NCBI GenBank assembly: GCA_000729835.1
Contig: JFHB01000080.1
Span: forward strand, 1 to 64,000
Reading direction: 5' to 3'
DNA from: Atkinsonella hypoxylon
Lineage: Eukaryota > Ascomycota > Sordariomycetes > Hypocreales > Clavicipitaceae
DNA: 64,000 nt
Below are positions 1 to 11,493 of the stretch, in pieces. The translations under genes and the position numbers were made by a program. Position 1 is the stretch's first letter, and every line of letters begins with the position of its first letter. The notes under the pieces are model-generated. The model ran no database searches, had not been told where the DNA came from, and saw only the letters and a program-made list of their open reading frames with translations.

Positions 1-66
1 TTTCTTTTTCTTTTTTTTTTCCGGGGAGGAGGCCTCAATTATTGACGACTGGAGTTCTTCTTGCAG

Positions 67-1541
67 GATACATCGATATTTAAGGCTTCTTGTCCATTGC
101 GTGAGTCACTGGACCTACAAATCGAAACCGCTCCCAGACAAACCATGCTTCACAAATCACGATGTGACAGTGGTGATTCCGACAATACACAATGCTTTCG
201 AACAACTCCAACCGTCTCTACGAAGTATTCTTACGTGTAAGCCCGCTAAACTTATTTTGGTGACAACCGCGGACAGGAGCAAGGCGCTCCGCCGCGTTGC
301 AGAGTCATTGGACAAGGACAAGATCATGGTGCTTGACACGCCAATCGCAAATAAAAGGCTTCAAGTGTGCGAGGCATTGCCAAAAGTCGAAACGGGAATT
401 ACCATCATGGCTGACGACGATGTGACTTGGCCGAAAACCATGTTGCCGTGGATTCTTGCCCCATTCCAAGACCCCCTAATGGGCGGAGTTGGAACATGTC
501 AACGAGTGAGGCGTGAGTGGACGGGCTCTTGGGTAACTCGCACATGGAATTGGCTTGGTGCTGCTTACATCGAACGCCGAAATTTCGAAATCTCTGCCAC
601 TCATCAAATGGATGGAGGAACTTCGTGCATGTCAGGTCGTACTGGTGCATATCGCTCTGAGACACTGAAAAACCATGAATTTTTGAATGGCTTCAAGAAC
701 GAAAAATGGGGCCCATATGTTTTGAACGCTGATGATGATAACTTTGTCACTCGCTGGCTCGTCAATCACCAGTGGAAAACTTGGATCCAATACGAACCTG
801 AATGCGAGCTCGAAACAACGCTCGAAACTGGGCACAAGTTTCTGTACCAGTGCACCCGCTGGGCCCGCAGTAACTGGAGAAGCAACTGGACCAGTTTGGT
901 GAGAGAGAGATATGTGTGGAGGTAAGTCACTGGATCCCTCTCTACTGGTGGCGATGCGAACCGTCTGGTCGATTTTGCAAATCTTAACCATGTTATTGTG
1001 CTAGCCAACAATGGTGGTGCACTTACGCGATCCATTTTGCCACTTTTACTTCCCTGGCCTTCGTTGTGGACCCACTGCTCCTCGCGTCCTGTTGGTGGGC
1101 TACCGCTGACTGGGATCTTCGACATCGGCAATACGCCTTCTGGGCTCAATTCGTCTTCATGTTCGCTTTCACAAAGGTCGTCAAATTGATTGGATTATTC
1201 AAGCGCAACCCTAGTGATCTTGTTTTCCTGCCAGTATCCATTGTCTTTGGTTATCTTCATGGCTTGATCAAACTTTATGCTCTCTTGACTCTGAACATGG
1301 TATGTACCAGAAGCAAACAAAGTCCCCAACCCATGGCTCATAGAGCTCCAATGCTGACGAATAGTTTGTGTCTCAGACCTCCTGGGGAAGTCGGGCAGAT
1401 GGTGACACGAATAATAAGCAACGACGTTACCCCGTTTCTACACCTTCCATGGTCAAGAATGTCCCCTCTGGTAGTGGCTCAACTCATCCGCTACAGCTTC
1501 CGTTGATAGGGAGGACATGCGCCTGCCAGGTCGAGAAATGA
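67..1541 (+). CDS. Family 2 glycosyltransferase (Cps1/hyaluronan-synthase-like), 3' part
   Basis: The gene enters from the left edge: a 3' splice site (TTGCAG, ending at 66) opens the first visible exon. Exons are 67-921, 1005-1299 and 1377-1541, about 437 residues. The frame shows the GT2 signature: an acidic ADDDV motif near 415, a second ADDDN near 730 and the QCTRW (QxxRW) motif near 850. At least three hydrophobic segments follow in exons 2 and 3, as in processive membrane synthases. The N-terminal YLRLLVH stretch and the TSWGSRADGD motif at the start of exon 3 are typical of the fungal Cps1-type group, which I recognise from family memory. It probably uses a UDP-sugar at the plasma membrane to make a cell-surface polysaccharide; the sugar is unknown. 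The GTG at 101 is not a start. The true start lies outside the window. Confidence 0.88.
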
Positions 1542-4090
1542 GAGCGCCCGGAACAAACGAAGCTAATGCCGCTTACGATTCGAGCATGTTTCTGATTGTG
1601 TCCCTCTTTTTCAAATAATCCAGGATGAAGGTACAGCAGAATTGGATCGATCTTCTATTTGCTACTGCTCGATAGGGTCATTTCATCAATGGCTTTGTAT
1701 TATTCTCGCTGTTCATTCGGGGAAAAAAAACTGCACTTGGTCGCATTCTTGGCAAAGGCTGAACAGAATCTTGCCTCCTCACATACTCTATTGGCGTTAC
1801 TCCTCGAATAATCTACGGAAAAAGTGTGTTCTGAAATTCTTACACCCTTACATTTATTCCCCTACCCCAAAAGTCTTTCTTTTTTTTCCTCAAATGTTAA
1901 TTTGACTTGAACTTGATGTAATGATGCAGGTGGATGTGCATCCTAATGGACAAAAATTTCTGTTTTCTTCTTATTTCGCTTTTTCTCCCCCTTGTTTCTT
2001 TTTTTGTTCTACGAAAAAAAATCGTACAGGATCTTGTTTAGTCATTATCTTAGAGGGTTCAGGCAAAGAAAAGTTTTTTGTTTTCTGTGTGCACACGAAG
2101 TAAAGGCCGGTTTTTTTTTTTTCTTTTTCTTTAGACGAACATAGAATCGAGACCGACTAGGTAATTTTGGAGATATTGCTACTCTTCACTTGGCCGATGC
2201 TTTGATGACACAAGGATGATAACTGGGATCATGTAAGAGTGCTTCTTGGTCATGGTGGTCAGGCAATGTTGCATAGCTAGCAAATAATTACTGCTTTGCC
2301 CTAACTACAGGGATGTAATTGATTTCTCCTTGTACTTCAACTGTCTGCTTATACTGCTCGTGGTATATCTATCATAAGTCAGTGCGTTACATGACTCTTA
2401 AATGAAGTGATGCTTTAAGACAAGTAAAGTGGTATAAGAAGCGCGAAGGCGTGCACGCTCCCCCAATAGACCAAAGCTCGTCAGAGTTACGGACTGTTAT
2501 ATAAGCTAAGCTATAACAGGCTGGTCAGTGTCACCAGAACCAGGTTGGCGCGCGATGGTACGTAGAAGGCCCACGCTCGTGTTACGTCGTACTTGGACTC
2601 CCGCGCACGCACTCGTAGCACCTGACAAGTGGATCCCAGCTGATTCCGAAAAAGGCAGATGAGGTTCAATATACCAAGGAATCTATGTAAAGCTTGAGAT
2701 AACGACTTCTCTAGTGAAACAATAGTACTCTTTTGAGATTACTTATATAGCTATTTCTATAATATAGGCATCTTTCAAGTTTAATGTTTGTTTTTGTCGG
2801 ACCTACCTAGGACCTACTGTATAAAGCGAAAGATCTCGATGGTACTCCGTACCTTGGGGCACCACAATGAAACTAATTTCCGCTCCTAAGGAATCTGTGC
2901 GTCAATAAGTCCACGCACGATGCCACAGATGAACAGTTCTCTCGGCCAATGAAGAGAATGTATAGAATGGCTACTCCGTACATTGAGGTAAAACCATCTT
3001 TCTTCTCCCCTCGGCTCGTGAAATGAAGACAGCAGCAGAGTGCCTGGGCTACCTTCTCTAGGTACTTGGGTAGGCAATACCAAACTCGATTCGCCTCCTA
3101 AGAAAAAAAAAAAAAAAAAAACACCGTCTCATGATGCATACGGGTAGCTTATCTAACTCTGTCGCGTGTAGTCCGTCTTGCAGGTACGAAACCATCGGTC
3201 GCTGACTCGCTGGGGAATGCAGTAATGTTCTCTGGCTGCTGCTGACGCAACTGACGCAAGGCAGCATGCACTTGAGAGGCAAGTTGTGTTAATTCCAGCT
3301 CCAGACAGACTACTGAACCTGCCCCGATGACGAGAGCGTCCAGACAGACGGTTCACATTATGCTGTACGTAGCTCGTTTCCCACAACGTCCGCTTGCCGA
3401 CGACGTGGTGACGGCGACAGCCATGGCGTTCGTTCCATGGGGCACTGCACGCATGCATGGTGCACTACCTAGGCAATGCAGATGCAGGTATGTAGGAATA
3501 TCGAGGCACTCGCTGCTGAACGCCACATGTTTGTCTAACATGTCCTGCAGGACGAGCCAATACCCGTCGCGACCAGTCTCCAAGCCATGCTGCGGAGGTG
3601 CAGGCTGTATAGCTTCACGACAGCGGGTCAGCCAGTTGTTCTCGCTCTGAATGGTTCACAAAAAGCCACGTGAATAGAGGGCAATACTCATGCCATGCCG
3701 AGAGTTTCGTGACAAATACAAGCACAAACTGATGCATGCATTTCTTATCGTTCGATGCGACGGGACGCGGCACGGAAGCGATGTGTCCAGGTTGAATAAG
3801 AACTTATTCAGGTCCAGCGAACGTCGTCAAATCCTTGGACTGACTGCATTGCATCATCAAAGGGCCGTAGCTACGTCGCATACAATCGAAATCTGGTTTC
3901 GTCATGAATCGAGGTGAAGTGAGGGTATATTCTGCAAGTAAGCTTCGGAGCTTTTATTATTCACAAAGTTTGAAAATTGACACAAAAAGAAAGACCAAGT
4001 CGGACGGCCTACAGAGAAGGCGAAGGCGAAACATGCAGAAAACATCCGTGGTAAGCCCCGCAGGGGGATTGGCACCTTCTGGCACCTTGG
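1542..4090. other. Gene-free spacer
   Basis: No supportable gene. Open frames are short, overlap on both strands and match nothing I know. The stretch holds poly-T runs near 1880 and 2110, an A-run near 3103-3121 and two exact copies of the nonamer TACTCCGTA at 2843 and 2972, which recurs in other spacers of this window. Confidence 0.6.
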
Positions 4091-6567
4091 TACTGTGTAA
4101 ATAAATAATCTAGTACAGTGGAGGCACCGCTAAAGCTAGTTTGCACTGTGCTAGGAAGATTTACAGTATCTGCACTGTATAAGCCAGGTCTGGCCTATTT
4201 ACCAGTATAGTGCCCTTATAGTGTAGTATAGTAAGTACTATAGAGGTGCTATAGGGTACTATATTACTTATAAGATAGTAGAAGACCCCTTTCTCATTAT
4301 GCTTATTAGAAAACTTGTATCTTTATTATAAATATGTAGATAAATATAGCTAAAGAGGTATATTGAAGTTGTTACGGGATAAACCCCGAATCCGCAGAAC
4401 ACACGGGCACGTGACTCTCGAGTGTATATATCCCCTTAGGGACGATAAGGCTCCAGGTACAAAGGCGACAGGGCTCGTTCCAATCAAATTTATTGCTATA
4501 GGAGATACATCTCTTTCTATATAAAGCTATACTATTGTATAAGTGCTAACAACGGCCTAAGTTACAAAGAGGAATATTGTATATCTTACAACTCCACTCG
4601 TTTTCGAAGGTTACCTAAGGTCACTCGGACTGCGCCCAATCGCCAGCAATTACCTGGAGCCTGATCGTCCCCAAGGGGATAGTCAGAAGCAAGCATTTCA
4701 ACCTTCACTCAATGATACACATTACAACATATATTACCAGTGGCTCCCACAGGTGTCTGAGTCACGAGCATTTCCGCCCTTTTTGACGTCACGTCCACGG
4801 CGAATCCAACTGCTCCGCAGAAGTCTTGACCCATTGCGAGACCGAATCCGGTCCTTCACACAGGGGTTGTATAGTATGGATAGCGTGGCCACGAATTTAT
4901 AGGTTGGAATGATAGGATATACCCTGATGACTTTCCCGCGCCCTCGATATTTCACTCCCGGGCAAGTAAAGACGTATTATAAGATGGAGCGTATGCTAAA
5001 CAACATGTCTGGTGCGATTCTTAATTTTTGTCACCTGCTCTGCCTTCGTTTTCTGCACCCAAACCTCATCTGCAAAGGCAAAGGACAATCGGAAGGCCTT
5101 TCTTTGGCTGGCCTAGAAATCCAATCCAATCTCGGCACTTGTGGCCATCATCTTATATTTCCCAATTCCTCCTGCCATGAAACAAACCTAGGACTTTCCC
5201 GGGCTCGGCCACCGCTTTAAGTGTCTTATACCTTCTTCTCAGCAGCACAGCTTAACAAAAGTAATTCTAGGCCGAAATCCTTTCGGCTTACCGGCTCAGC
5301 TGCTGGCGTGGCGGGAAGAGTCTCGCAAAGGGTCCCACTATTCTTCCACTCTAGGCCTAGTTGCTGCTGCGTATTCAAAAATCCATTGCTGCGTGTTTAC
5401 GGAGAGTCAAGTCAAAAGTCCTGCCAGTGGGGAAATCTGCCTAAAGCGACCTAGTGCAGCAGAGAATACCTAAAATAAACTGCAACAACGGAGCTAAAAA
5501 CATAAAAAGCACTAGTCCTATATAAATTATATGAGTTAGGCCCGACGGTACCAGGACGCACCCGGCCCAGGCGATCTCGCTACTGCCTAACCCCTCTAGT
5601 CAATGACGTAGTCAATTACGCAGTTGATAACGGCAATTGAGGCAGGAGTAAGAGGTCCCAGACGGCGCCGGGGCGCCGGCGGACCGGTGGTCCTCACTAT
5701 CGCCCCCCTTCCCTCCCTGCTGCCTTGGCAAGCGCACACGCGCATATATACGTCCGGGGATGCTGCTGCGGGCTGGTGGCCTAGCGCGGCGGAGCACATA
5801 TTGTTCATAGTAGGGACCTCACCGGGACCGCTAGGGTCCCGGATTAGTTACTTCATAGGAGCATCGGGGTTTTCCTCCCTGTTACAGGGGTTTTCCGCCG
5901 TAGATTAGGAAGCAGGGGCTCTAGCTACCTAGGGTAATTTAATAATATATAAATTATATATAAATACTGAGCATATACTTAATAGCTCTTATAAATATCT
6001 AGTATTATTATTCAATTACTCTAGCCTAGCGATAGCTAGTATCTAGTACTCCTGCTATGCTTCGGACAGGAAAACCTAGTGCAGGAGAAAAAACCTGCCC
6101 GCGACTATAGTACTCGACTCCAGCCCGCCTGCAGTCCTTTTCCGCTGCAATGCCGCTATTCCGAGTGCGTAGTTATTGTGGCTGACGTAGTTAGCATTAT
6201 CCCCTTAGGCGTAGGGGAGGTCGCGTTAAGCGCGGCAGGCGCGACGCATTACACCGTGACTAGGGCGCATTAAACATCGCGGTTAGGGCGGGTGCAGGCT
6301 GTGCTAGAGCCTCCTGCCTGCTTATTAGGGCGGAACCCCGTGCTCCTGGGCAAGGCATAGTACGGCTGATCCCGGGTCGGATTAGGATCCCAACCGGCTT
6401 GATTCCCGGCGGTAGCGTTATAGCTGCCGTGGTTACAGTTGCCCTTGCTGCAGCGGGCCTCGCTCCTTCCTAAATATCTAGTTAATAGTTCCTATATTAA
6501 TACTAAGCTTAGCAGTAATAATTATCATACATTGCCTCTGTAGCTAGCCTTTTAAGGGATAGCTATC

Positions 6568-6725
6568 CCTTTGGCAGTGCTGAGGCAGCCCCTAGGTCGC
6601 GAGTCGGATAGTGGGCCAATCAGGATTAGCCACAATAAAAGGTACTTATGTCTACGTGCGAACCCCACTATAATAGAAGTGCTGACAATTTCCCTGTGTA
6701 CAAAGAGGTATATTGCACATGTTGC
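6568..6725. mobile_element. Terminal fragment of an inverted-repeat element (relative of 43702-44141)
   Basis: From CCTTTGGCAGTG at 6568 the sequence follows, with scattered changes, the reverse complement of the right half of the 43702-44141 element for about 150 bases. Shared landmarks in the same order are GGACCAATCA/GGGCCAATCA, AAAGGTACTTAT, ACGTGCGAACC, TATAATAGAAGT and AAAGAGGTATATTG. Only one end is found here, so this is a truncated or decayed copy. Confidence 0.7.
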
Positions 6726-7419
6726 AGCTAATCCGTTGTGCGTAGTTTTGCCTGCATCGGCCGGCTGCTCTTAACAACAGTTATCATCGATCTAGGTAAT
6801 TAGCTCTGGTTCTGTGTTGTTCTTGGGGAGGTTACTACTATTGTCTTTAGAAAGCATCGCAAAAACTGGTTAGGAGGGAAAAGCGGGGTAAGCCGCTACG
6901 TATTTATTATTGGGTTATTACGGAATACAGCTTAGGAACTACCTACCTAGGTAGGTTAGGTAGTTAGTTAGGTTCTTATGCAGCCTCAACAGGGGTCCGT
7001 GCAACTTGACTTTCCGTATGTTTGGCCTCTAATTCGGGCCCTCCGGTGTGCCGCGTTGCAGACCAATTGCCAGACGGCTCATCTCATGGGTAATTCCGTT
7101 GGCCCCGGGATTTGGAGCAACACTATCTTACTTGCCGGAGCGTGATACCCACCGAGCGTTGCTCCTCGGAGAAAAATGTATCCTCTTCATCGATGGGGCT
7201 AAAGGTAGCCTAATTAGGCAGGCGGTGAAGATTCTAGCATATGCTAGGCATAACCACAGTATGTACCTAGTATATTATAACACTTATCTTGACAGTATAT
7301 AATTAGCATATGCACAGTATATACCTAGTATATTGTAACATTTATCTTAACACTGTGTGCACTGCATATGCTAAGCATATGCAGGGCATGTGCAGGGCAT
7401 GTGCCATTTTGCCAAAAAT

Positions 7420-7480
7420 TTGCCCCACCTGGACCCTCACGCAAATGGGTTGGACCTGACATTTACAGGTCGGCAGGGGC
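7420..7480. mobile_element. Terminal fragment related to the 60527-60850 element
   Basis: The motif order CTGGACC...CGCAAATGGGTTGGACCTGACATTTAC resembles the right end of the element at 60527-60850 (CTCTGGACC...ACATAGGCTGGACCTGAGATTTAC). No matching left end was seen nearby. The piece lies next to palindromic GCATATGC/CTAAGCATATG sequence at 7230-7390. Confidence 0.45.
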
Positions 7481-7648
7481 AATTGGGTCCGTCCCGGCAG
7501 GTATCGTCATGGGGATCGGAATGTACTGAAGCCTGAATTTCGAGGCATTTTGGTGTCCTCGGAGGGGGCCGAGGCCTTGTTGAAGTGGCTCAATCCGTTG
7601 AATTTCGGAATTTGACGTTGAACGCGAAGAAATTGATGACTTCTATCA

Positions 7649-7671
7649 ATGATGATGATGATGATGATGAA
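7649..7671. repeat. (ATG)n/(ATC)n microsatellite
   Basis: About seven uninterrupted GAT trinucleotide repeats in non-coding sequence. A reverse-strand reading gives a short run of isoleucines, which is not evidence of a gene. Confidence 0.85.
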
Positions 7672-8005
7672 GCCACTAGAAGCTAGCACAGCCGGTCGGT
7701 CGGGTGCGAGCTAGCCCTCCGCTGGAACCCCATCACTCAGTCCGTTGTTGTTGCACTTCCGGTGGAAAACTTACTTTTCCCGCTCCCGCGTATAGACACC
7801 CAAAATAGGCAAAAAAAAAAATAAACCCCCATTTCGACTTTACCACACTTGTTACACTACGTCATGAAAACAGAATATATACGGGCACCCGATATAACCT
7901 ATAGTCTTAGGGAAAAGTGGATCTTGCTCAGGTGAGAAAATTTCTCTGCTTCGAAATATAGATACCTGGTAATTAGAGGCCGGAGAAAGACACTCTTAAG
8001 TGAGG

Positions 8006-8013
8006 TATAAAAG
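8006..8013 (+). promoter_or_regulatory. TATA box of the small secreted-protein candidate
   Basis: A perfect TATAAAAG lies about 150 bases upstream of the ATG at 8162. A strong TATA box at this distance is uncommon in the rest of the window and supports transcription of the short gene downstream. Confidence 0.55.
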
Positions 8014-8161
8014 CCTAAGCAGCGGACACTCCATGGAAAACTCCATGGAAATGTCAATATTGCTTTCAAGAACAACATCCTCATCACAAGTTTCTTCAAT
8101 ACATTTTTTTCTTGCACAACTCCGATTTGTCGGGAAAAAAAAAAAAAAAAGGTTACGAGAC

Positions 8162-8630
8162 ATGAAGTTGTCGAGCACCATATGCGCTGTTGCACTTTCG
8201 GGTGCTGCTCTTGCAAGTCCTGTATGTTGTGTCGTCAGATCATGTGCACTGCTTTAACCCAAAAAAAAAATTAACATGAGGGCAGATTGTGCATTCCATA
8301 TTTTCTCAGGCCTTGGCTATCCAACGCGCTCTCGAAGCTGGTGTTATCGAACAAGCTGGTAACGAACAAGGAGCAAATAAGATCGCAGATTGGGCCCGAG
8401 ATGGTCAGATAGCAAAGCCTCCCACCACTTTCCCGTCTCCCCAGACTTCCAAGTCTCCCGAGCCTCCCACCACTTTGAGGTCTTCCAACACGTCCCCGTC
8501 TTCCAGCACGTCCGGCCCTCCCAAGCCTCGGCGCCGTCGTCCAATACCGGCGAGCCATCCAAGACAGGCTTGGAAGATTTCATGGGCCGCTGGGAACAAA
8601 TGGGACAAGAGAAGCTATGAAGGCATTTAA
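8162..8630 (+). CDS. Small secreted protein candidate
   Basis: Exon 1 (8162-8221) encodes 20 residues that read as a signal peptide: MKLSS, then hydrophobic ICAVALSGAALA ending in an ASP cleavage context. A GTATGT donor at 8222 and a TTCTCAG acceptor ending at 8309 define an intron. Exon 2 (8310-8630) gives about 107 residues: a helical start (ALAIQRALEAGV), a proline/serine/threonine-rich middle with two PPTT repeats, then a basic RRRR stretch. The product would be about 127 residues, extracellular, with no family I recognise. A second frame is also open through exon 2 (8381-8620) and ends in an equally protein-like tail (TGLEDFMGRWEQMGQ), so the frame of the C-terminal half is uncertain. 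A small secreted effector-like protein is possible but unproven. Confidence 0.5.
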
Positions 8631-9320
8631 CCCCACCATTCCTGGGTATTATAGACATAAAACAGTCGCGTTATTATAGCGTTAATCTTAAGTCGTGTCC
8701 AGCCAAATAGACCTGAGCATTCTACTCTCAACAGTGTGTCAATTCTCGTTATACCCACGGTTCTCCTTACGCCCAGCCCAATATGGCAAAACCACATCTA
8801 GTATAGTTTCTTCGATAACTCCAGCCCTACATAGACTTCATCAGTTCCACCTACCTGCGTAGCCATCCGAAGCTGAAGATGTGCCCCGTTGCCGTTGTGA
8901 GGATGCGCAGGCATGGTGTTGTATTCACTCCAGCTCTGCGGTGTGCATTCGGACCAACTCGGCCCGACACCGCGCAGCCAATCAGAGGCGCGCACCTGAC
9001 AGGCATTTCATCTCTTCCCAACACAGAAGTTATTTTATTTTTATACAACTTTATTTAAGTCGGATTTATTTCATATAAGCCAACTAACTAGTTCAAGTGG
9101 GTGTTTTGGTGGAAAGACGGAGAATCCGGCAGATGCTATCATGGCACGACAGCTTCTTAGTGTCGCTCACAGGGATTGAGCCCCCAAATCAGACTCCCCC
9201 TCGTCTGGCCCTACTACTGGGGCAAATTTCATCCGTACTCTTTTCTTTCTTCTTTCCCTTCTCAGGACCGAGCCTGCGCAAAAGGCTTCCTACCCCAACC
9301 ATGAGCTAAGCTAAGCCATC
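8631..9320. other. Spacer and gwt1 promoter
   Basis: No gene seen. The last 100 bases before the ATG at 9321 contain a pyrimidine-rich tract (CTTTTCTTTCTTCTTTCCCTTCTC, shown in part) typical of fungal core promoters. Confidence 0.55.
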
Positions 9321-10914
9321 ATGTCCGACGCAAAGTACAAACAGGAAAAGGAGGACTTTGTGTCCAACCTATCAGGCGGCTCCGTGCCCGAAATCGCCGC
9401 AGTCACAGCCGTCGCGCCGGTTCGTCGCCTCATCTCGAAGAAATGAAAATTTCCCATCCCCATTAAGCAAGTCCCCGTCGAGATCAAAAACACAAATACT
9501 GATTGATGCTCGTCGATTCTCTCCCCCCTCCCAGGTCGCCATCCTTTTGTGGTCCGCCCTCCAGGCGCGCCATTCCTTCTTCAAGCCGCCCTCTCCGATG
9601 AGCTATGCCGTCGACTTCCTCCTCAACGTCGGGGCCTTTCTCCTCGCCACGACGCTGTATGCCAGCACGCCGACTCTCTTGATCCTCTTCCTGCTTGCCC
9701 CCCTGCCGGCCGTCTACATGATGGCCCCTCGGACAGGGCGCACCCGGAAGAAGACGCTTGGTCCTCCCGGCGCCTCGTCCAAGTCGTCGCCGCTTGACGT
9801 CATCCCCATCAAGCCGTTTCTGACGTCCTACCGCGGTGCCATGATGATCATGACGTGCGTGAGCATCCTGGCTGTCGACTTCCGTCTCTTTCCCAGGCGC
9901 TTTGCCAAGGTCGAAACATGGGGTACCTCCCTTATGGATATGGGCGTGGGATCATTCGTCTTCACAGCTGGCGTTGTCGCCGCTCGACCTGTCCTCAAGG
10001 AACGGGCATCAGGCAAATCCCGGTCCCTTTTGAAACGTCTCCTCTGCTCGGCTCGCCATTCGATTCCCCTCATCATCCTCGGCGTCATCCGCCTCCTCAG
10101 CGTCAAGGGACTCGACTACGCAGAGCACGTCACCGAGTACGGCGTCCACTGGAACTTCTTCTTCACTCTCGGCTTCCTCCCGCCCTTCGTCGCCACCTTC
10201 CAGTCCGTCCTGCGCTACATCCCCTCGTACGCCGCGCTCGCCCTCCTCGTCAGCGGCACCTACCAAGTTCTCCTGGAAAACACCGGCCTAAAAGCCTTCA
10301 TCCTCACCGCGCCTCGCGAAGACATCCTCTCCATGAACCGCGAAGGCTTCTTCAGTTTCATCGGCTACCTAGCCATTTTCCTCGCGGGCCAAGACCTCGG
10401 CATGTTCATCATCCCGCGCAGCGTAAACCCGCGGAGCAACGCCTCTCCGGCCGTCCAGCGCAACACTCTCCTCATGACGATGGCCGTCTGGGCCGCTATC
10501 TGGTCCACGCTGTACTACCTCTCGACTTCCTACTCCTTTGGCCTGGGTCTCAACGTCTCCCGCAGGTTGGCCAATCTTCCTTACGTCCTCTGGGTAGCAG
10601 CCTTCAACACAATACAAATCCTAGCCTGTTGCGCCATCGAAACTGCTTTCTTTCCCGCCACCTACAATGCCCAGGATGGCAAAACCGAGCGAGAAGCAGC
10701 CCACACTGCCACGAGCCCCATCTTGAGTGCCTACAATCGCAACGGCCTGGCCGTCTTCCTGGTCGCAAATCTGCTCACTGGCGTGGTGAACATGTCGGTC
10801 AAGTCGCTGTACTCTACGCCCGTTGAGACCATGGCCATATTGCTGGCTTACATGGGGACTGTGACTGCGGTGGCAGTCTTGCTGAACCGGTTCGATATAT
10901 CTGTCAAGTTATGA
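9321..10914 (+). CDS. gwt1: GPI-anchored wall transfer protein 1 (glucosaminyl-PI inositol acyltransferase)
   Basis: Exons 9321-9419 and 9535-10914 give about 492 residues, the usual length for GWT1/PIG-W. The first exon starts MSDAKYKQEKEDFVSNLSGG, a family-typical N terminus; an intron with CTCCCAG acceptor joins VTAVAP to VAILLWSALQ. The protein is a chain of about a dozen hydrophobic segments, consistent with an integral ER membrane enzyme. Landmarks include DVIPIKPFLTSYRG, ILAVDFRLFPRRFAKVETWG and DMGVGSFVF, which I recognise as conserved in this family. The enzyme acylates the inositol of glucosaminyl-phosphatidylinositol early in GPI-anchor synthesis, which is needed for cell-wall mannoproteins. 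The start is the ATG at 9321, not the GC-rich ORFs in other frames. Homologues are the target of the antifungal gepinacin/manogepix class. Confidence 0.95.
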
Positions 10915-11493
10915 CGGTGCAGGAGGCTCTCTCTCTTCACGGTGATTTAATACATTCAGTCCATGCAGAACATGGGCTGCAGTAAATAGAGGGACGTGCT
11001 GCTCACAACTCGTTGAAGCTTGGCACTGTTACTTTTTTTTGGAACTATTTTAATGTTAATTTATTTTTCCTATGTCTTCAGCCACATCATCAGGAGTCAA
11101 GTCGTCAGGTTGACAGGATATATACGCTCTTCCGTGAAAAATATGGTCATCTGTATTTATGGAACTAACCTTGTAACTACCGAGGTAGGCAACATTTACG
11201 AAGGATATAACGACAGCGAGACATGAACAAATAGTAATACAAGTGAATGAGCTACCTGCGACAAAATTTTGACAGAACGCAATAGTGATGACCGAACTGA
11301 TTCCGCAAGGCACGTACATGAAGTGTTGTACAATGTTCCTAAGCTGGCTTCCAACAGTATTCAAATATGTATGCAACGCTCCATGTTTTCCGGCCAAGTT
11401 ACCCACCCGAACTTGTAACACATGACAATTACAGAACAAAATACATGTGCATCGTATCGATGCCAGATCGGCAGAGAAAACAACATCGTCCGC
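10915..11493. other. Spacer between convergent genes
   Basis: This is the 3' flank of gwt1 and of the minus-strand DUF8035-type gene. It is moderately AT-rich, with no reading frame I can support. Confidence 0.55.

Larger units (their letters stand above)
4091..7480. repeat. Decayed transposon island with RIP-like composition
   Basis: This stretch alternates TpA-rich blocks crowded with TATAG and CTAG words (about 4190-4370, 5460-5560, 5930-6030, 7200-7380) with GC-rich blocks (5640-5900, 6120-6440). No intact gene is visible. Two pieces are recognisable relatives of inverted-repeat elements found elsewhere in the window (6568-6725 and 7420-7480). The excess of TpA is what repeat-induced point mutation (C to T at CpA) leaves behind, but I judged it by eye and did not compute RIP indices. 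Confidence 0.6.

Noticed and set aside
4375..4480. Possible LTR start (GTTACGGGATAAACCCCGAATC-like, shown in part)
   Set aside because: No second copy, primer-binding site or polypurine tract was found within the window, so an LTR cannot be claimed.
9855..10826. 323-codon frame inside gwt1
   Set aside because: It is an out-of-frame reading of GC-rich gwt1 coding sequence, full of Arg, His and Pro; the gwt1 frame is clearly the real one.
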